In this document: positions 23,001 through 38,000 of the stretch, one piece after another
Numbering within the stretch: position 1 is the stretch's first letter
How the letters are laid out: every line of letters starts with the position of its first letter
From: Asterias rubens
Lineage: Eukaryota > Echinodermata > Asteroidea > Forcipulatida > Asteriidae
Assembly: GCF_902459465.1 (NCBI RefSeq)
Contig: NC_047070.1
Span: forward strand, 5,010,554 to 5,074,553
Length of the DNA stretch: 64,000 bases
Direction of reading: 5' to 3'
Notes under the pieces: model-generated
The model's database searches: none
Told to the model about the DNA's origin: nothing
Seen by the model: the letters and a program-made list of their open reading frames with translations, nothing else
Program-made: the position numbers and the translations under genes

Positions 23001-26000
23001 GCATAAATGAAGAGGGCACTTGAAACCCCGGGGCTCAAAGCGTGTCTGGGAGAACGCCTTGACGCATTCTTCATGGTAGTACTTCCCGCAGACAGGGACA
23101 AGGCAACGCTTTACGTCCTTGCTTCCGGCTTTGCAGACAAAGCAGGAGTGAACCCCTAAGAGGAATCAATCAAGCAATCATTTATAAAGTTTACAAAAGC
23201 ACCCAAAATCAGAGGTTTGCTTTAAAGGGGTTCAATACATTTTGCAGATTTTGCAAAATTTGACCTGCTTAGCTACTCAACCCAGAGGTCAAAGTGAAGG
23301 CCATGTCCAGAATTGACACTTGACAACATTTTTCATGTTTGCATAATATTTTACTTGCAGAGCCTAATTTTATCATAGAGTTGCTTAAGCAGAAAGTATC
23401 AGGCCTTGAACGTGGCTCTTGTAGGGGCACACTAATTTCACTCTGATAAACGGCTCTTCTATGAGGAAAATGTAACGTTCTATTGGAACTTTGCAAAGGA
23501 CGGCACATCAAAAAGCAGTGCACCACGGCAATTGCTGTGGGTGCCATGGTTCATTTCAAGGCGTGAAGTATTGCTTATAAATTATCTGCCAAACAGAAAT
23601 TAGCAGGATATCAGTCACATAGATGTGACATGACAGTTTAGCCAGTAACTTTATTGTGATATAAGCATAACCAGTTTCTTAGAGCTACATAACTACAAAA
23701 AGTAGCTAAGCAAAAGAGATCGATGCTTACAAGAATTTTACTTTTTTGACCAAGCGGGAAATTGTCAAGTGATATTTTCTGCTTTGAGCTGTATAAAATT
23801 GCGCCCTGGTTTGTATCCTGTGTTTAGACCAGAATGCTCCAGTTGCCTTCTAGAGATTATACCTCGTATTTTACACGTTTCAAGGTCACGATGTGCCACA
23901 GTTTTGTGAACCCATTTTCTTGTTTCGCCCGTGAACCCCAGAATGAATAACCAGAATGACATACTAACTGGTCAGCACAGACATTGTTCAGGGGACTCTC
24001 GTTATATAGCAGCGTTGCCGACACTGGCTGTACCTCTTTATAACAGTAACAGCGGATCTAAGCTCTGGTGTTGTTAGCAGCAGAGTGTGGGTTCGACACC
24101 CGATCATAACACTCGTGTCCTTGAGCAAGGAACTTGACCATAAATGCCTTCTAAAAAGTTGGGAAGGTAGTGCATTCTGCTCGACCAGCCAGGCTCCTAG
24201 TGGATGACACCCATGCCTACATCCCTAAGGACTGCAAAAGGGGGGTAACCGCGTTGTTACCCCAAGAGCGGCAACGTGCCCATTGGTGGCAGTTGATTTG
24301 GGTGGATCGGTTAGAGTGTAGCCCTCACCTTGTGGCTGTCAGGCTTTGTAATGTTAGGCACCTCTCATAATTTTTAATTAAAATAATAGCAAAACAAAGA
24401 AACAGAAATGAAATTCAGGACATAAGAATCAACTCTTTAAAAGTTGTTACCTTCTTATAACAATGGTTGTTTATAACGAGGGCCGACTTTATCAAGATTT
24501 TGTTTCAAGTTTTGCCCATTGTGTAAAGGCTATTCTCTTGAGAAAGCATTTTGCATTGACATGCTATTCATCATGAAATAATACCCACCTGAAATACACT
24601 CGTCGCATTTAAATGTACCCACGGGGGTGACTTGAAGTCCGATGCAGTCAAGGTGGAATGCCCCACAGCACCCGCCTTCGCATAGAAGTAGCTCCCCAGT
24701 GCGCTCACAAACCTGGCAGACGTTCTCCTTCTTGGCGGCACCACCTCCGCGTTCCCTGGGGGCGCCGTTGGCACTGCTGGTGTGGGATGCATTACTGGTG
24801 CTGGCTTGCTCGTCGCCTGAGCTGTGTCCTGATTGGAGCGAATATGTATGTTTAGGGGTGGGTCAGCATGCAACGGGATAGGTCGCAGGCCTGGAATGTA
24901 TCTTAAAAAGGGTAATGGCCATTTTCATTTTGAAAAGGACACTTTTATTGAAATTGATGTCATGCAAAATGTTGTTCACTATTTTCTTGTGACCCAGATC
25001 AGTTTTTTTAATAAACTTTTCAGTTACCTACACCTATTTAATCATTACTATTCATTTCATTCCATTTTGTTACTATTATGTGAAGGGCTCTGCGAAAATG
25101 AGTTACAAGGGGGGACAATTGAGTTTTATACATAGCTGAAAAGAGCATACATCAAGCTTCATTTTAATATATTTTGATATATCTTACACAATTGTTTGAT
25201 GTTCAGTTCAAAAGTTATGACATTTTGAAAATGAGATTATGTCACAATCTGAAAATAAACCATACTGGGGAAACAGCCGTTTAATAAAAACATCAACTAT
25301 TGATGTCTTGGGGATGATCGATAAAAAACTTTCTTCAGAAAGTTTGAAAATATAAAGACGCACATAATTGTTATTTTCACCCTCTCATCACTCAACAGCC
25401 CTGTTCTGGAAAGTGGGTCGTGCGACAAGCGGCTTACTTTTGTAGAGCCCGTCACATACTTTCCAGCAAATTTCAGGACCTCACACGTAATGGTTTAGTA
25501 AAATACACTAGTAACAATAGCATGACCAACATACCACTCGATTTACCATTTTGCATGTCCACAAAGTGACGCCACGTTATCCACTGAAACACATTGCTCT
25601 GGCACAGTACCATACACGTGGGGGTTGGACATCTATGTTTCCACAAAGTGACTTAGTGAGTTTTCCTAAGCAATGCATGCATTGACTTGTGCACATCACT
25701 CTATATGCACGCCTCATTTTAGAAATTTATTTAAAGGGACATATTGCCTTGGATTGGGCGAGTTCGTCTATGAAAAGCATTTGAAACCGTTTATTATAAA
25801 ACGCAAATTGTTAGAATTGAGTTTTAAAAGAAGTATAATGATCCACACAAATATGTCTCGATATTGCGTGGGTGTCCTTATTTTAAGCGAACTAACACGA
25901 CACGCCAATTGACTGACCTTGTTAGTCCCCTAACAAATGTATGTGTTTATAAATTAAAATAGTTGCAAGATTGAAAACACCTTTGACAGTTCTGTAAAAA

Positions 26001-29000
26001 GGATAAAGGCAGCTCTACCTTGGTGTTAAACGTTTTTGTTTAAATAGCAAGGAGTCTCCGAAAACAGCAGTTTCAACGATCCACTTCAACGGTGAATTTC
26101 TGCGGTATATTTTTGCCGAGGTTCGTGGCACGACTGACAAATCATACATGCCAAGATGCTTCCCTAACTGAGCTATGTATATCTAGTCTTAGGATGAAAA
26201 ATTAAAAGGAAATGTCGCTGATTGAAGTTCAATTAGTTTTAATGTTATTTTCCTTAAGGCCGTAACCCTTCCTTGCAAATCTGTATGTTTCACCTTTCTT
26301 GTCTTTTCAAAAAAGAAAAAGAAAAAAAAAACAATTGTCAGGATGGAACGAACTGAATCTATAAAACCTAATTGATTGTATACTTCAAATACGGAACTCC
26401 TAAAACAAAATATAGACAACCTACAAATAAAAAGGAAAGCAAACGAAAAACAAAACATAGCACATGCACATATACTGTTAGCACAACACCCATGCACAAA
26501 ATATCTTTAAATCTTAAACGCAATTTCAAATCCAAAATGTAATTTTGGGCAAAACAGCTGGAAAAGAGACGAAAGAAACAAACCAATTTTCTTATTTTTG
26601 TTTTCATGAGGCAAAGTCCCTTCCATCATTTCATTATTTCATCATGTTATTATTTTAATAATCAGAATGTATATACAGGTGCATTGACAGAAATATTATA
26701 CAGAGAGTAAAAATGTTGTTAATTTTTATTACTCTATATCTTATTGATATCTATGTACAATTTACAACTAGAGTAGTCTATTATTATAGAATTCAAAATA
26801 AAGATCTCCAATAAAACAGACATCTAAGATATTGTTATAATGGTAGAGGACATTTCCCTTGACTAATGGCCTTTTCCAAACCTAGGCTGAGGGCTCTGGC
26901 TTTTGCTTGAGCTCCGTCATCAATGTGTGCTTCAGCATCTAATAGAGCCTGGAGCAAGTGTCAAAGCCTGGAGCCTGATCCAGGGTTTGGAAAATGCCCT
27001 TTGTCTCTTTCAAAAAAACTTTCAGCTACAAATTGAGCACAGCCAATCATTTTGACAATGTGCTTGTTCGTACATTTTTTTCAAGTAATCGAAAGAGAAA
27101 TAAAGCTAGGGCTGATTTCACACGAGCTAAGATTGTTCTTGACTGTGCTCCGTTGTCATAATGGGCTGATGAGGCTGGCAGCCAAAAGGCGTCCTTGCAT
27201 GCCTGCTTCTCAAACACGTTGTAGCCGTGTCCTTCGCAATTCAGCTCTTAGCAGCAAGTAAAGATAATTAGCCCCCAAATTATTATAATTATTATTATTA
27301 TTATTAATATAACTTTGTTTCACTCTTAAAGATGCTGTCAGATTTTTGGCCGATTTGACCAAAAAATTTTGATTTAAAATTCAAAAGGTATTTTGAGGGG
27401 GTCGAGAAAGTTACAAGCTTTCATTTGAGCCATTGCTCGAAAAAGTCCGCCAGTTATTAGTAGCAGTGAAATACGTGTAAAGTGCTCAAAATTAGTTTTG
27501 TCGGGATCCCGAAAATATATCACGTGACAAATTCTTTAAATTTTTGTCATGGTTCCTGACCATTTAAAGTAAAAGTTAAACTTTTTTTGTTAGAGCGGGT
27601 GATACTCTTTGAAATACCATTCACTCAAAAGAATCTATTTTTTAATGTTTGGGGCCAAAAATCTGACATAGCATCTTTTATTGCTAGAAGCTGTCTGGTC
27701 AAGGTTCTAGCTTTTACACTTCAACAACAAATCCTGAACTTCAACTTTTGGACCAGTGAGATAAACGCATTAAAAAGTTTATATTAAACATAATATTTTA
27801 GGTTGAAATATATTATAATACCTTAATTAAAATACTCATTCTTAGGAAACTTATATAAATTACATGTACATTGTACCATAATAAAAATGAAAGCTTCTTT
27901 CTAATTGTTCATAACAAAAATTTGTACAGCGTAAATTAATTTCATGCATAATTTAAACACAAAGAGGTATAAAGGTTGGTTCATACTCGCTGCATTTTCA
28001 CTGCCTACGCAGTGCGTGGACCCATTTATCACAGTGCACAGTTTTAAATGGAAGTGTAGTGCGTAAGTCATATTGTGCTTCTGCGTCCGAATTTGAAAAG
28101 AAAGAAATTTGGACCGTACACATGAGTCGGTAGCGTAGATGGACAAATTTAAAACCATTGTCAATGAATGGCGGCAAGAACCTAGGCCCCATTTCTAACA
28201 ATTTTCTGCTTAGCAGGAATGAGCAGGATACCAGCCAAACATTGTACATGAGACATGGTACTTTTGGCTGGTAGACCTGTTCTGGCAAGCATAATTTTGT
28301 TGTGCTTAGCTGCTTTTTGTGTTAAGCAAATTGGGCCCTACATTAGAGAAGATGAAAACCGTGCGCCTATTTCCAATTCTGTGCAACACGAGTTTGGAGG
28401 AATACCGAGATGTACAGAGGGGACAGTGACTTCATGGAGGAAAATTGGGAAAAATTATTGTAAAGATTGGAAGGTGGGCAAGGATAAATCAATCAACTTA
28501 TGAACAGATCATTGCATCGCACGAATGTACAAACACAAGTTGATCCGGATGTGGATCTATTTCTTATATTATAAACCATATTTTGATAAAGTATGAACGT
28601 TAAATCCAAACTCGCATTGTCGGTCGTGTGAGTGAAGTCGCAGCAAGCATGAACCGGCCTGTAAGGCACTGGACACTATTAGTAATTACTCCAAATATTT
28701 TTTACAATAAAAAACTTACTTGGTAACGAGCAGTAGAGAGTTGTTGTTAGTATAAACAATGTGAGAGACAGCTCCCTCTGAAGTAGCGTAGTTTTTGAGA
28801 GAGAGGTAAATTCTCACTCAAATAATAAAAGACTTCAGCTGAAGCCTTTTATTATGCATCCGACAGCGTACAAAGTAATGCATCAAGGGTGTTTTTTCTT
28901 TCATTGTCTCTTGCAAATTTGATGACCAATTGAGCCCAAATTTTCACAGGTTTGTCATTTTATGCTATGTTGCCCGGGATACACAAAGTGAGAATACTGG

Positions 29001-32000
29001 TCTTTGACCATTACCAAGTAGTGCTTTTAAACCTTGGCAGTTTCATTACAATCTTCCTATTTTGAGTGTTTACCAATCTATGACCCATCCTTTATTAAAG
29101 CTCTAGGAGATCATAGTTTAAAGGAACGTTACAGAATTGGCAAGAAACAAAAAATGTGAAGATCACAGATTTACATAAAACTTACACTTAAAGGTGATGA
29201 TAGTAGAAAACATCCCTTGAAATATTTCTGTCTGAAATTTTATATTTTATGAGAAATAAATAATCGTATTTTGCATTTGGAGTTTATCGCTCAGTGAGCG
29301 CTTTAATCTTTTTGTTTTGGCCTCATGCAATGATTGGTTTTTCACTATTCTCTCGTGACACAGATGGCCAATCGATCTCAAACTTCTACAGGTTTGTCAG
29401 TTTATGTATATGGTGGATTACATAAAGTGCTTACACTCCCAGCACTTTTTGCTAGCAAAACCAATTCTGTAATGTTCCTTTAAGAGAGAACTAAGAAATC
29501 TAGTAAACAAAACTTTTCCTACATGGGAGTCATAAATCACATCTTACTTACTTAAAAATGTTAGTGAAGTATAAAACAGGCACTTACAGTGCCACTGTCT
29601 GCTGCATGCAGTGTATGCAATGAGGGTGTTTGCCCCATTCCACATTGGTATGCACAGCACCCAATACTGTCTTTAACATTACTATCATAAACTGTACGGT
29701 CGCCATAACAGAACAAGTCTAAATATTATAATAAGTCACTAATTTAAAAGCCTTTTTTTATAGACATAAATGTCTTCGGATTGCCTTCCTTTACTGGTTC
29801 TTTTCAAAATTTCTTTTGACTGTCCTCATTATTTGTAAAAAATTCCCTTCAAATATCTAAGCTCACTAAAGCATGGTTCATACTTCCTGTGAATGCAATG
29901 CGAATGAATTTGACGTTACAACTCTGTTTTAACAGCAATATTCACAAGAGAGTTGAGCACAACTCAACTGCTGCGAATTATTCGTTGCATGTGAAGTCAA
30001 CATTCGCATCGCATTCGCAGGAAGTATAGTATATATAGGGAAATGTCGAGTTCTCTCAATGCACTGCTGGTGTCATCAGCTTTCAATTTTAAGTTGCTAT
30101 TTCTCGCAGAAACTCCAGAATTCAAAGTTGTTCATATCCAGATGAGGAACCGCTGTTTTTCCAGAAGTACATTTAACACCTTGGCTCTACGTTTTGAATA
30201 AGACTATTCTTTTGTTTGCTGATTGGAGCAACTCTAACGCACCATTGTGTCCATAATGTTTAGAATGCAATATTTCATACACTGTGATCTTTTTCGACAT
30301 ACATTGTCCAGGGTGCAATACGTCATACACCACCATTTCTTTCATATAATTTAATACTTTAACTACATTGACCTTTTAAATTAAGTAGACTTTCCCTAGT
30401 CTCTTTTCCAGCTTTACTTGGTTATTAAAATGATACATTAACAGCATGGGTGTTGTGCAGACCTAGATTTCAATAAACCATAGAAACAGACAATGTCACT
30501 GGCCAACTCTTATTAAGACAAGAAATACACATTAAAACAAGTTTACATCAGGGGAGGGGGGGGGAAGACAATTTTGGGTTGATGTTTTGGGGGTTTTCAG
30601 TGACTGGCCAGCAGAACCCGTTGAAAGGCTCGAAGTTTGTGTACAAATCTACAAGACTGCAGGGCTTGTAGCTTGAAACGTTTACTGGACCAGAATTTCT
30701 TTTTTAAAAGACCTGAACCAAAATGAGTTGAACAAGCACTCAGAGGAGATCAATTTCATGTGTGTTTATGTGTTTATAAGTTTTCCCTCGATACTATTGA
30801 AAGAGAATTGAAAGAAAATTACCACATTCACAGTCACGATTTTACGGTATACACTAGACCACTAGGCTTGTCCCATTATGAGTTTACTAGCCCGACAGTA
30901 AAGACACAGGCCTCAGGCCTGTGGTCCAGTGTCAATTTCAAGTTCTCAGTTTGCTTGTCCTTTCACTAGTCCGTCAGCTTTTTCATTAGTCAATACTTTA
31001 TATTCAGTAAAGAAACTTCCCAAGACTGTTTCAGCCAGCGTGACTGCTCAGAGGAAAGTTTGACTGGTCCCCTGGAGTTTAACTGGCGGTTGGCCAACGG
31101 AACACTGCTGAGGGAGAGCGCAAGGGTAATAATGGTCTTCAAGTTAAATGCAGCCTAGTTCATTAAAAAACAAAAACCACAAAGAAACTGGAAGATGTGT
31201 TTCTTTTTGTAGATGTTAAGCGTTTCTTTCAAAGATGGATAGGTCCCAACCTCACAGAAAGTGATTTTTTTTTTAGAAGTTCTAAATTCTCCATCATACC
31301 CAGCTTTTCTTTGATGGAGTGGGTGCGAGAAATAATTGAGATAACATTTTGGAAGCTTGAGATCAAAGTTTTACAATGCATAAAAAAATGCTAATCTACA
31401 GAGTATTTAAAATGGAAGAAACTATATTCCTTGAGTCAGATTTGTTTTCTTACTTTTTTTCGGCCGCACTGCATGAATGAGAAACTGCATTTGAGCCTTG
31501 CAAATTATAGTACATGTATGGCATTTTCCAAAATTGCAGACTGCATTAAAAACATTTTTTTTAAAGAAATATATCTTTAGAGTTGATGGAAGCTAACCAA
31601 TGCTCTTGAAAGGCCATTGACAGCACTTAAAATTTCTATTGCTGAAAACTTTTTATAAAAATTGTTTTTATTAAACAAGACCACGTTAATTTCCACAAGA
31701 TGGTAAGACATCATTCAATATTTTTCAATTTCATCAACTCTTTTTTTTTTTTTTTTAATCAGCCAATATTTACTTTAAACACTGGTCCTCATAGAATTTC
31801 AAAATTCATAATTTCTGCGAGTTATTTTTCAACTTAAAATATATACTTATTTTTTCCAGGAAGCTCAATGTCGCAGTTAAATTGTGAGCCAGTCAAAAGC
31901 AGTTGTCAAAAATATAATGAAAATAGACCAGCCCCCTCGCTCAAAGAAGAAAAAAGAAGAGAACAAAATTCACAAATTTTCAGAAAAATAAAATAAAAAA

Positions 32001-35000
32001 ATCTGACAGAAATTACCTGAGAAGTTAGAGCGAGTGAAGGCGAGCAAGTCCAGGCCTTGGATTTTCATAAATAAATTACTTCCGAAAGTAACTGTTACAA
32101 ACTTTGTATGGGCACCAGGGAAACTCCCTGCATTGTCTCGGGGGTAAAAATCCCCGTATTGCCCCTCAAACGTTTCACCATCCCCAAGACGGAAAACTTA
32201 GATTGAGAAGTTACAAAAAGACAAAGGGGCATTGTTCCGTCCCCATGACGGGAGACTTAGATTGAAAAATTACAAAAAGACAAAGAGGCATTGTTACCAC
32301 TGACGCTGAACGGCACTCCGTTGGTGGTCTCCTGACCGACGCCCGCCGACTCTATGGCTCCCGTGATCAGATCCGTGTCAATAATCAAGCCTGGCTCGTC
32401 TTCTTGCATCTCCGCAAAGTCTTTGGACATCTGAGTCGGGACAAAATTTATACAAATGATATCGATACAAATGATAACACGATACAAATGAAACTTGTTT
32501 CTATCAGTCTCAGGCCAACCACAGAAACTATTGCACATCTCTAAAGCTGTTAATTACAGAATCCATACGTCATGAACCAATAAGGCACTCTAATTTGTGG
32601 AGTCAAATTTCTAGGCATGTTTGTGTGGTTTATAATATTCTTCTTTGTACAACATCTTTCTAACCAATATGCATTTCACAACATATGGTTTCAAATGCTG
32701 TTCATAGACAAACTTGCCTGATCCAAGCAGCGTGTCCCTCTAATGTAAAATTAACAAAGTAACTTTGTCAACAGCTCTTTTAATCTTTAAATCCTCAAAA
32801 GCTGACAAGAGAGTAATTTTAAATACCTCGGTAGCAATGGTCTCTCCACCACTTTTCTCTGCTTTCACCGGTACTCTGGTCAGAGCCGTAGCACCGTTGA
32901 TGAGATGATTCGACCGTCGGCCTTCCTTCTTCTTAACAGAGGAGGCGTCTCTCTTTTTTCTCCGGCCTTGACTCAACGTAAGCTTGGTGAACGCTTGGCT
33001 TGATGGTGGACTCATCGTACCATCCACCTTGCCACGTTTGTCAGCCTTTTCCACTTCGTTCAACTACACAATTATACAAAACAAACACCGGGTCTAAATC
33101 TACCAACAAAGTCATTTGGGGAGGCCATGAAATAACCCAGTTTTATATAGTGCTTTTCACACCCGGAGGACGAGGACATCCCAAAGTGCTTCACATTAAT
33201 ACCCTTGGTCACTGGGCCTTAATTCACTCCTCAAACCATCTCCGCTCCCTGGTGGGGAGTATACAGCCTTGTGCAACATTAATCAGGCTACTGAGCTAAA
33301 TCAATCACAAGAACCATCTCTGCCCTCCCAGGTACAAATTTACCCCTGGGTGGAGAGAAGCAATTATAGCTAAGTACATGTATCTTGCTTAGGGACACAA
33401 CTGTCTCGACCGGGATTCGAACCCACACTCTGCTGAACAGATGCACCAGAGCTTGAGTTTGGTGCTCTTATCGACTTGGTCACGACACCCTGGAAGGGGC
33501 ACAGCACTTTTCCACTGGTAAGGCGCACTTCTAAAATGTCAATTTGTACAGGAACCTTGTACAGCGCACCACGGCAACTGCTGTGGTTGCTAAAGGTCAT
33601 TTTGATGCCTGTTGGGGTTATTTAAAAGCTGCAATACCCACTCTTTAAACTTTCCCTGCTATCTGCATTTCTAAATCTCAATTTACTTTGCTTGAATGGT
33701 GAAATTTATTTATTCATCTTATAACACCTCCAACAGCTCAATTAGCGCTAATTACAGCATGAATAGTACTCAACTACCATCACCTACTACTACTGATGAC
33801 CTGGCTATGGCTACCGACATTGCCCTTCACTGGAGGGATAGCATTTAAGCAGCATGGACAAAAGAAACCAGTACTCAACCCAACAGGTTTAGTAAAAACC
33901 ATGCTGTTGGGAGTTTGATCAGGTTTTGGATGGTTAGGTTAAAGGAATTACGCTAAAAAACCCAGTGCACTTATCCAAAACAGAAGAGGTTTGCCCCAGT
34001 GTTTTTGGTTTAATTGGCAGCATAACGCACTGCAGCACTTTGTAAACCATTACATGGTGCTATATGTAAAAAGGATAAGGTCTCATAATTCAAACGTAGT
34101 CCCACATACCTTGCAGGAAATACTGTATGTTACAGCACCAGGAGCATCACAGAGTGATGGATGCGCGCTAATTAAAAAGCCACTCTCATTATTATTTATG
34201 TGTCTTGGACATGTTAGATCTTTTTTTTGCCACAAGAGGGGAAAAGAAAATCTCCTGAACAAGAACGACCCATATTTACCTTCAGTGACTTTGTCATCTT
34301 GGGAGAGAAACCTAGATTGTCTAGGTCTGCCTCTTGAAGCTTCTTGGAGGGTTTGGTCTCTCGTCGTGAGCGTTTTACGACCAGATCGGACTCGGGACTT
34401 TCTTCTTTAACCTTCCGTTTTCTCGCTTAAAAGAAAAAAGAAAAGGCAAACAAAAAGTATTGGTCAAAATGGCTACATTTGTTCAGAATTTGAACAAAGA
34501 CAAATTTACTAGAGAGGGACTTGAACCTCCTACATGTACTTCGGGATTAAATGTCGATGCTTTACAAATTGAGCTATAGCCCACATTGTTTGGTTTCGCT
34601 ATTTCCTAATCAGTCTGTGTTCCGGGGTGCCAGCCAGTTTTCCTGGTCCGATCTTTACCTTGACCAAAACCAAGTTACATATAAATCGTGGCCTTAAGCA
34701 CTCAAGTGAATATTTCTTTAGGTTTTCCATTATGGAGATGATTGTACATGTAATTTGTCCAAAAGGGCCTGTATATGTCGTTGGCTCATTGTTACAATGA
34801 TAATGTATGTAATAGGTCGTTTGCAAAACTACAATGATTGAAAGAGCACAATATGATTAAAGACAGTGGACACTATTGATATGCACAGACCAGTCTTCTC
34901 ACTTGGTGTATCTCAACATATGCATGAAATAACAAACCTGTGAAAATTTGAGCTCATATGGTCGTCGAAGTTGTGAGATAATAATGAAAGGAAAAAACAC

Positions 35001-38000
35001 CCTTGTCACACGAAGTTGTGTGCGTTTAGATGGTTGATTTCGAGACCTCAAGTTCTAAACTTGAGGTCTCGAGTCTCGAAAACTACGTCACTTCAGAGGG
35101 AGCCGTTTCTCACAACGTTTTATATTATCAACCTCTCCTCATTACTCGTTACCAAGTGAGGTTTTATGCTGATAATTTTTTTTGAGTAATTACTATTGTG
35201 TTCACTGCCAATTCTCAATGTGAACACATTTTACGATAACGACACAATTACCTTTTTTCTTAGAAAATAAATGCTAGAGGGGTATGTAGGCAACAGATCT
35301 TTAAACAATCAGGCCTACATGTACAAGCGATATTTGTACTAAAAATACAATGATGTGTTTAACATGTACTTAAAAAAAAAAATTAAAGACTGCCGGACTT
35401 GTACGGTCGTAAGCTTAGAGGCCCAATGCTAAAATCACTGGCCTGGGGCCTGTATTAATTTTGAGCCCTGTTTAGCGCCTACTCTTAAAGGTACTGGACA
35501 CTATTGGTACATTCTCAAAACAATTGTTAGCATAAACAGCTGTTGATAGTATAAAACATTGTGAGAAATGGCTACTTCTGAAGTAACTTAGTTTTTGAGA
35601 GAGAAGTTATTTTTCTCTATAATATATTTGAATTTGATTTTGAGACCTCAGAATTAGGTTTTGGGATCCCGAAATCAAACATCTGAATGCACAGAACTTC
35701 GTGTGACAAGGGTGTTTTATCTTTCATTCTTTCAACTTCGACAACCAATTGAGTTCAAATTTTCGCAGATTTGCTATTTTGTGCATGTTGAGATACACCA
35801 AATGAAGAGACTGTTTTTTTTGACAATTACCAAAGGTGTCCAGTGTCTTTAAGGTGTTACCTGGTCTTGGTGGAAGCGGTGCTGGACTAGTGACAATCTT
35901 GCACTTCTCATCATCTGGTATCTCATCCCACTCCTTCTCAAGGAGAGCTGTGATCTCCGCCTTGCTCTTTCCCGGATGCTGCGTTACCATCTCCTCTTGC
36001 CTCTTACCAAAGTACTCCAAAAACTGCGCTGTCTTTCGACCCGGCTTCCTCTTCAATCTGGGCGGTTCCGGAACAGGGGTGGGCTCGGTTGTGTTCGACT
36101 TCCGTTTACGATATTTCCGTTTGGCTCTTGGAGTAAGGCTAAGGTTATGATTGTCCACATCTGAGGGCGCACTACCCGCTGGCGTTGGTAAGGAAGCGGT
36201 CTGAGGCTGGCTTGATGATTTTGTTGTACATGTGGCTGCAGCGGCTTCACTGTCCTGCTGCTTCTTGTATGCACGCTTCGCCTTCATTTTCGGCGAATCC
36301 CCGAGCGACACAACATCAATCTGCTCAGCAGAAAGATTACCCATCGCCGACTTGGGAATCTCATACTTGAACGTGAATTTGAGTTTTCGTTCGTGCCTGC
36401 TCATGGGCAAGGCTTTCTCACACTCGACAACGGAGGCCTCCCAGGCAGACTTTCGGCTCGGCTTCAAGGCTAGCTTGGCCATCAACCTGGCTCGTTCAGA
36501 CTTCTTCTTAATTTTAGAAACAAGCTCCTGTACTAGTTCGTTATACTGACTCTTGCCAGTGAACTTGCGCATACTGCATCCACTGACCCAACCTCGCTCA
36601 GGCACCTCCCCAAAGAACTGCACATGGTACATGCGGTAGCTTTTCCCGTAGGCACCTGTGATGAGTCAAAATTAATGAAACACATCTAAGTTTGAAGAAT
36701 AAAACAATGGTTCATCACAAGAGAATTGCCCTTTGCGGATTAAGCATAATGGGTTATAATTATACAGGTAAGCTTAATATACTTTTTAGGCTATTTAAAA
36801 TTAATTCTGCTGAATTTCTGACAGAGAAAAATTGGAAATCAGGTTAAATTAGGAAGAATATAATGCCCGACTAAAGTTTGTGAACACAAAGCTGAACAAA
36901 TGAAATGGGATTAAAAAGCCTTTTCTATTTTCTACAAAAAGTAGTTGTAGTTGAGTACAAGTGTTTCAAACTTACCTTTCATTCGGGTATAGATACCCAA
37001 GTTGGGATCATACGCCACCATGCATGGCCACCAGGGATGACCTGTAACCTTTGACCACACAAGGTCACCCACAAGCCACTCACATGGCTTCTCATCAAAT
37101 GACGTCGAGGGAGGATTTGTGGGGAGTGTTGTCTTGGGCAATGCATTGGCCTTCCCCGCTTTAAAGTTCTCTCGTTTCTGAGCAACTGTTTTGGGTTTAT
37201 TAGAAACAACAGGGTCTGGTTGAACTGGGACAGCAGGGATGACCTGTTCTTCTTCGTCCGCATGCAATGAGTCATCAACTAGCTCTCGCTCTCCAGCGTC
37301 AGTCCTATCACTCCCATCCTTCCGCACCAAGGACGATGTTAACCTAGGTCGACCCTTATCAAATGTTTTCTTGATTGTTAGTTTAATTTCCGGAGATCCA
37401 GGAGGAACGTCAGAAGTGTCCGATTGGGCCGAGTCTGAAGGTGGTGTTGGCATTACAGAGGCAGCTTCCCTATTCTGTTGGATTTGGTTTGGAGGAGTGG
37501 TTGGCTTTTGGGGTGGTTGCATTCGATGCTGTGATTGTGGGGAGTTGGCGTCCCCCGCTGGTTGCTGATACACAGAGGATAATGGCTGACTTTGGGCCAG
37601 GGGCTGGGCTGGATAACTCTGTTGGCCGGCATGAGGGGGTTGGAAACCTTGAGGCAGAGATTGAACAGTAGTCTGAGGCTTTGCAACTGGTGGTACGGGC
37701 AGCTGGCTCTGAGACGTCTGCTCCGATTTGAACGGCTGCTGGTACATGTCAAACTTTTGTGGCGACGTGTGGGACTGCGACGTTGCCGTTTGCTGGTATG
37801 GAATATGCGACTGGATGTACGGTTGCTGCATGCCGTGCATTGGGTTGCTGCTGTATGATGACTGGTAGGAATGCGGTGGATATAACTGCTGCGGGAACGA
37901 CTGCGAGTACGAAGACTGTGCATATCCCTGCTGGGGGTACTGCTGGTACAAAGACTGCTGGGATACGACCGGTTCCTGGGGTCTCATGGGCTGGGCTATC

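Larger units (their letters stand above)
24829..32297 (-). other. 7.5-kb NSD intron
   Basis: The longest intron. It holds a half family C element, several inverted-terminal elements (26868, 27324, 27974, 29873), one family A and one family B element. Between 25000 and 25700 and between 30030 and 32290 I see only AT-rich sequence without coding potential or clear repeats. Confidence 0.6.

Noticed and set aside
26189-26607. Membrane-like minus-strand frames in the large NSD intron
   Set aside because: AT-rich sequence gives Phe/Leu/Cys-rich translations; no splice context and no homology recognised.
37453-37923. 156-codon Ser/Arg/His-rich minus-strand frame
   Set aside because: Alternate frame of NSD coding exon 1; repetitive codon use there opens shadow frames on both strands.
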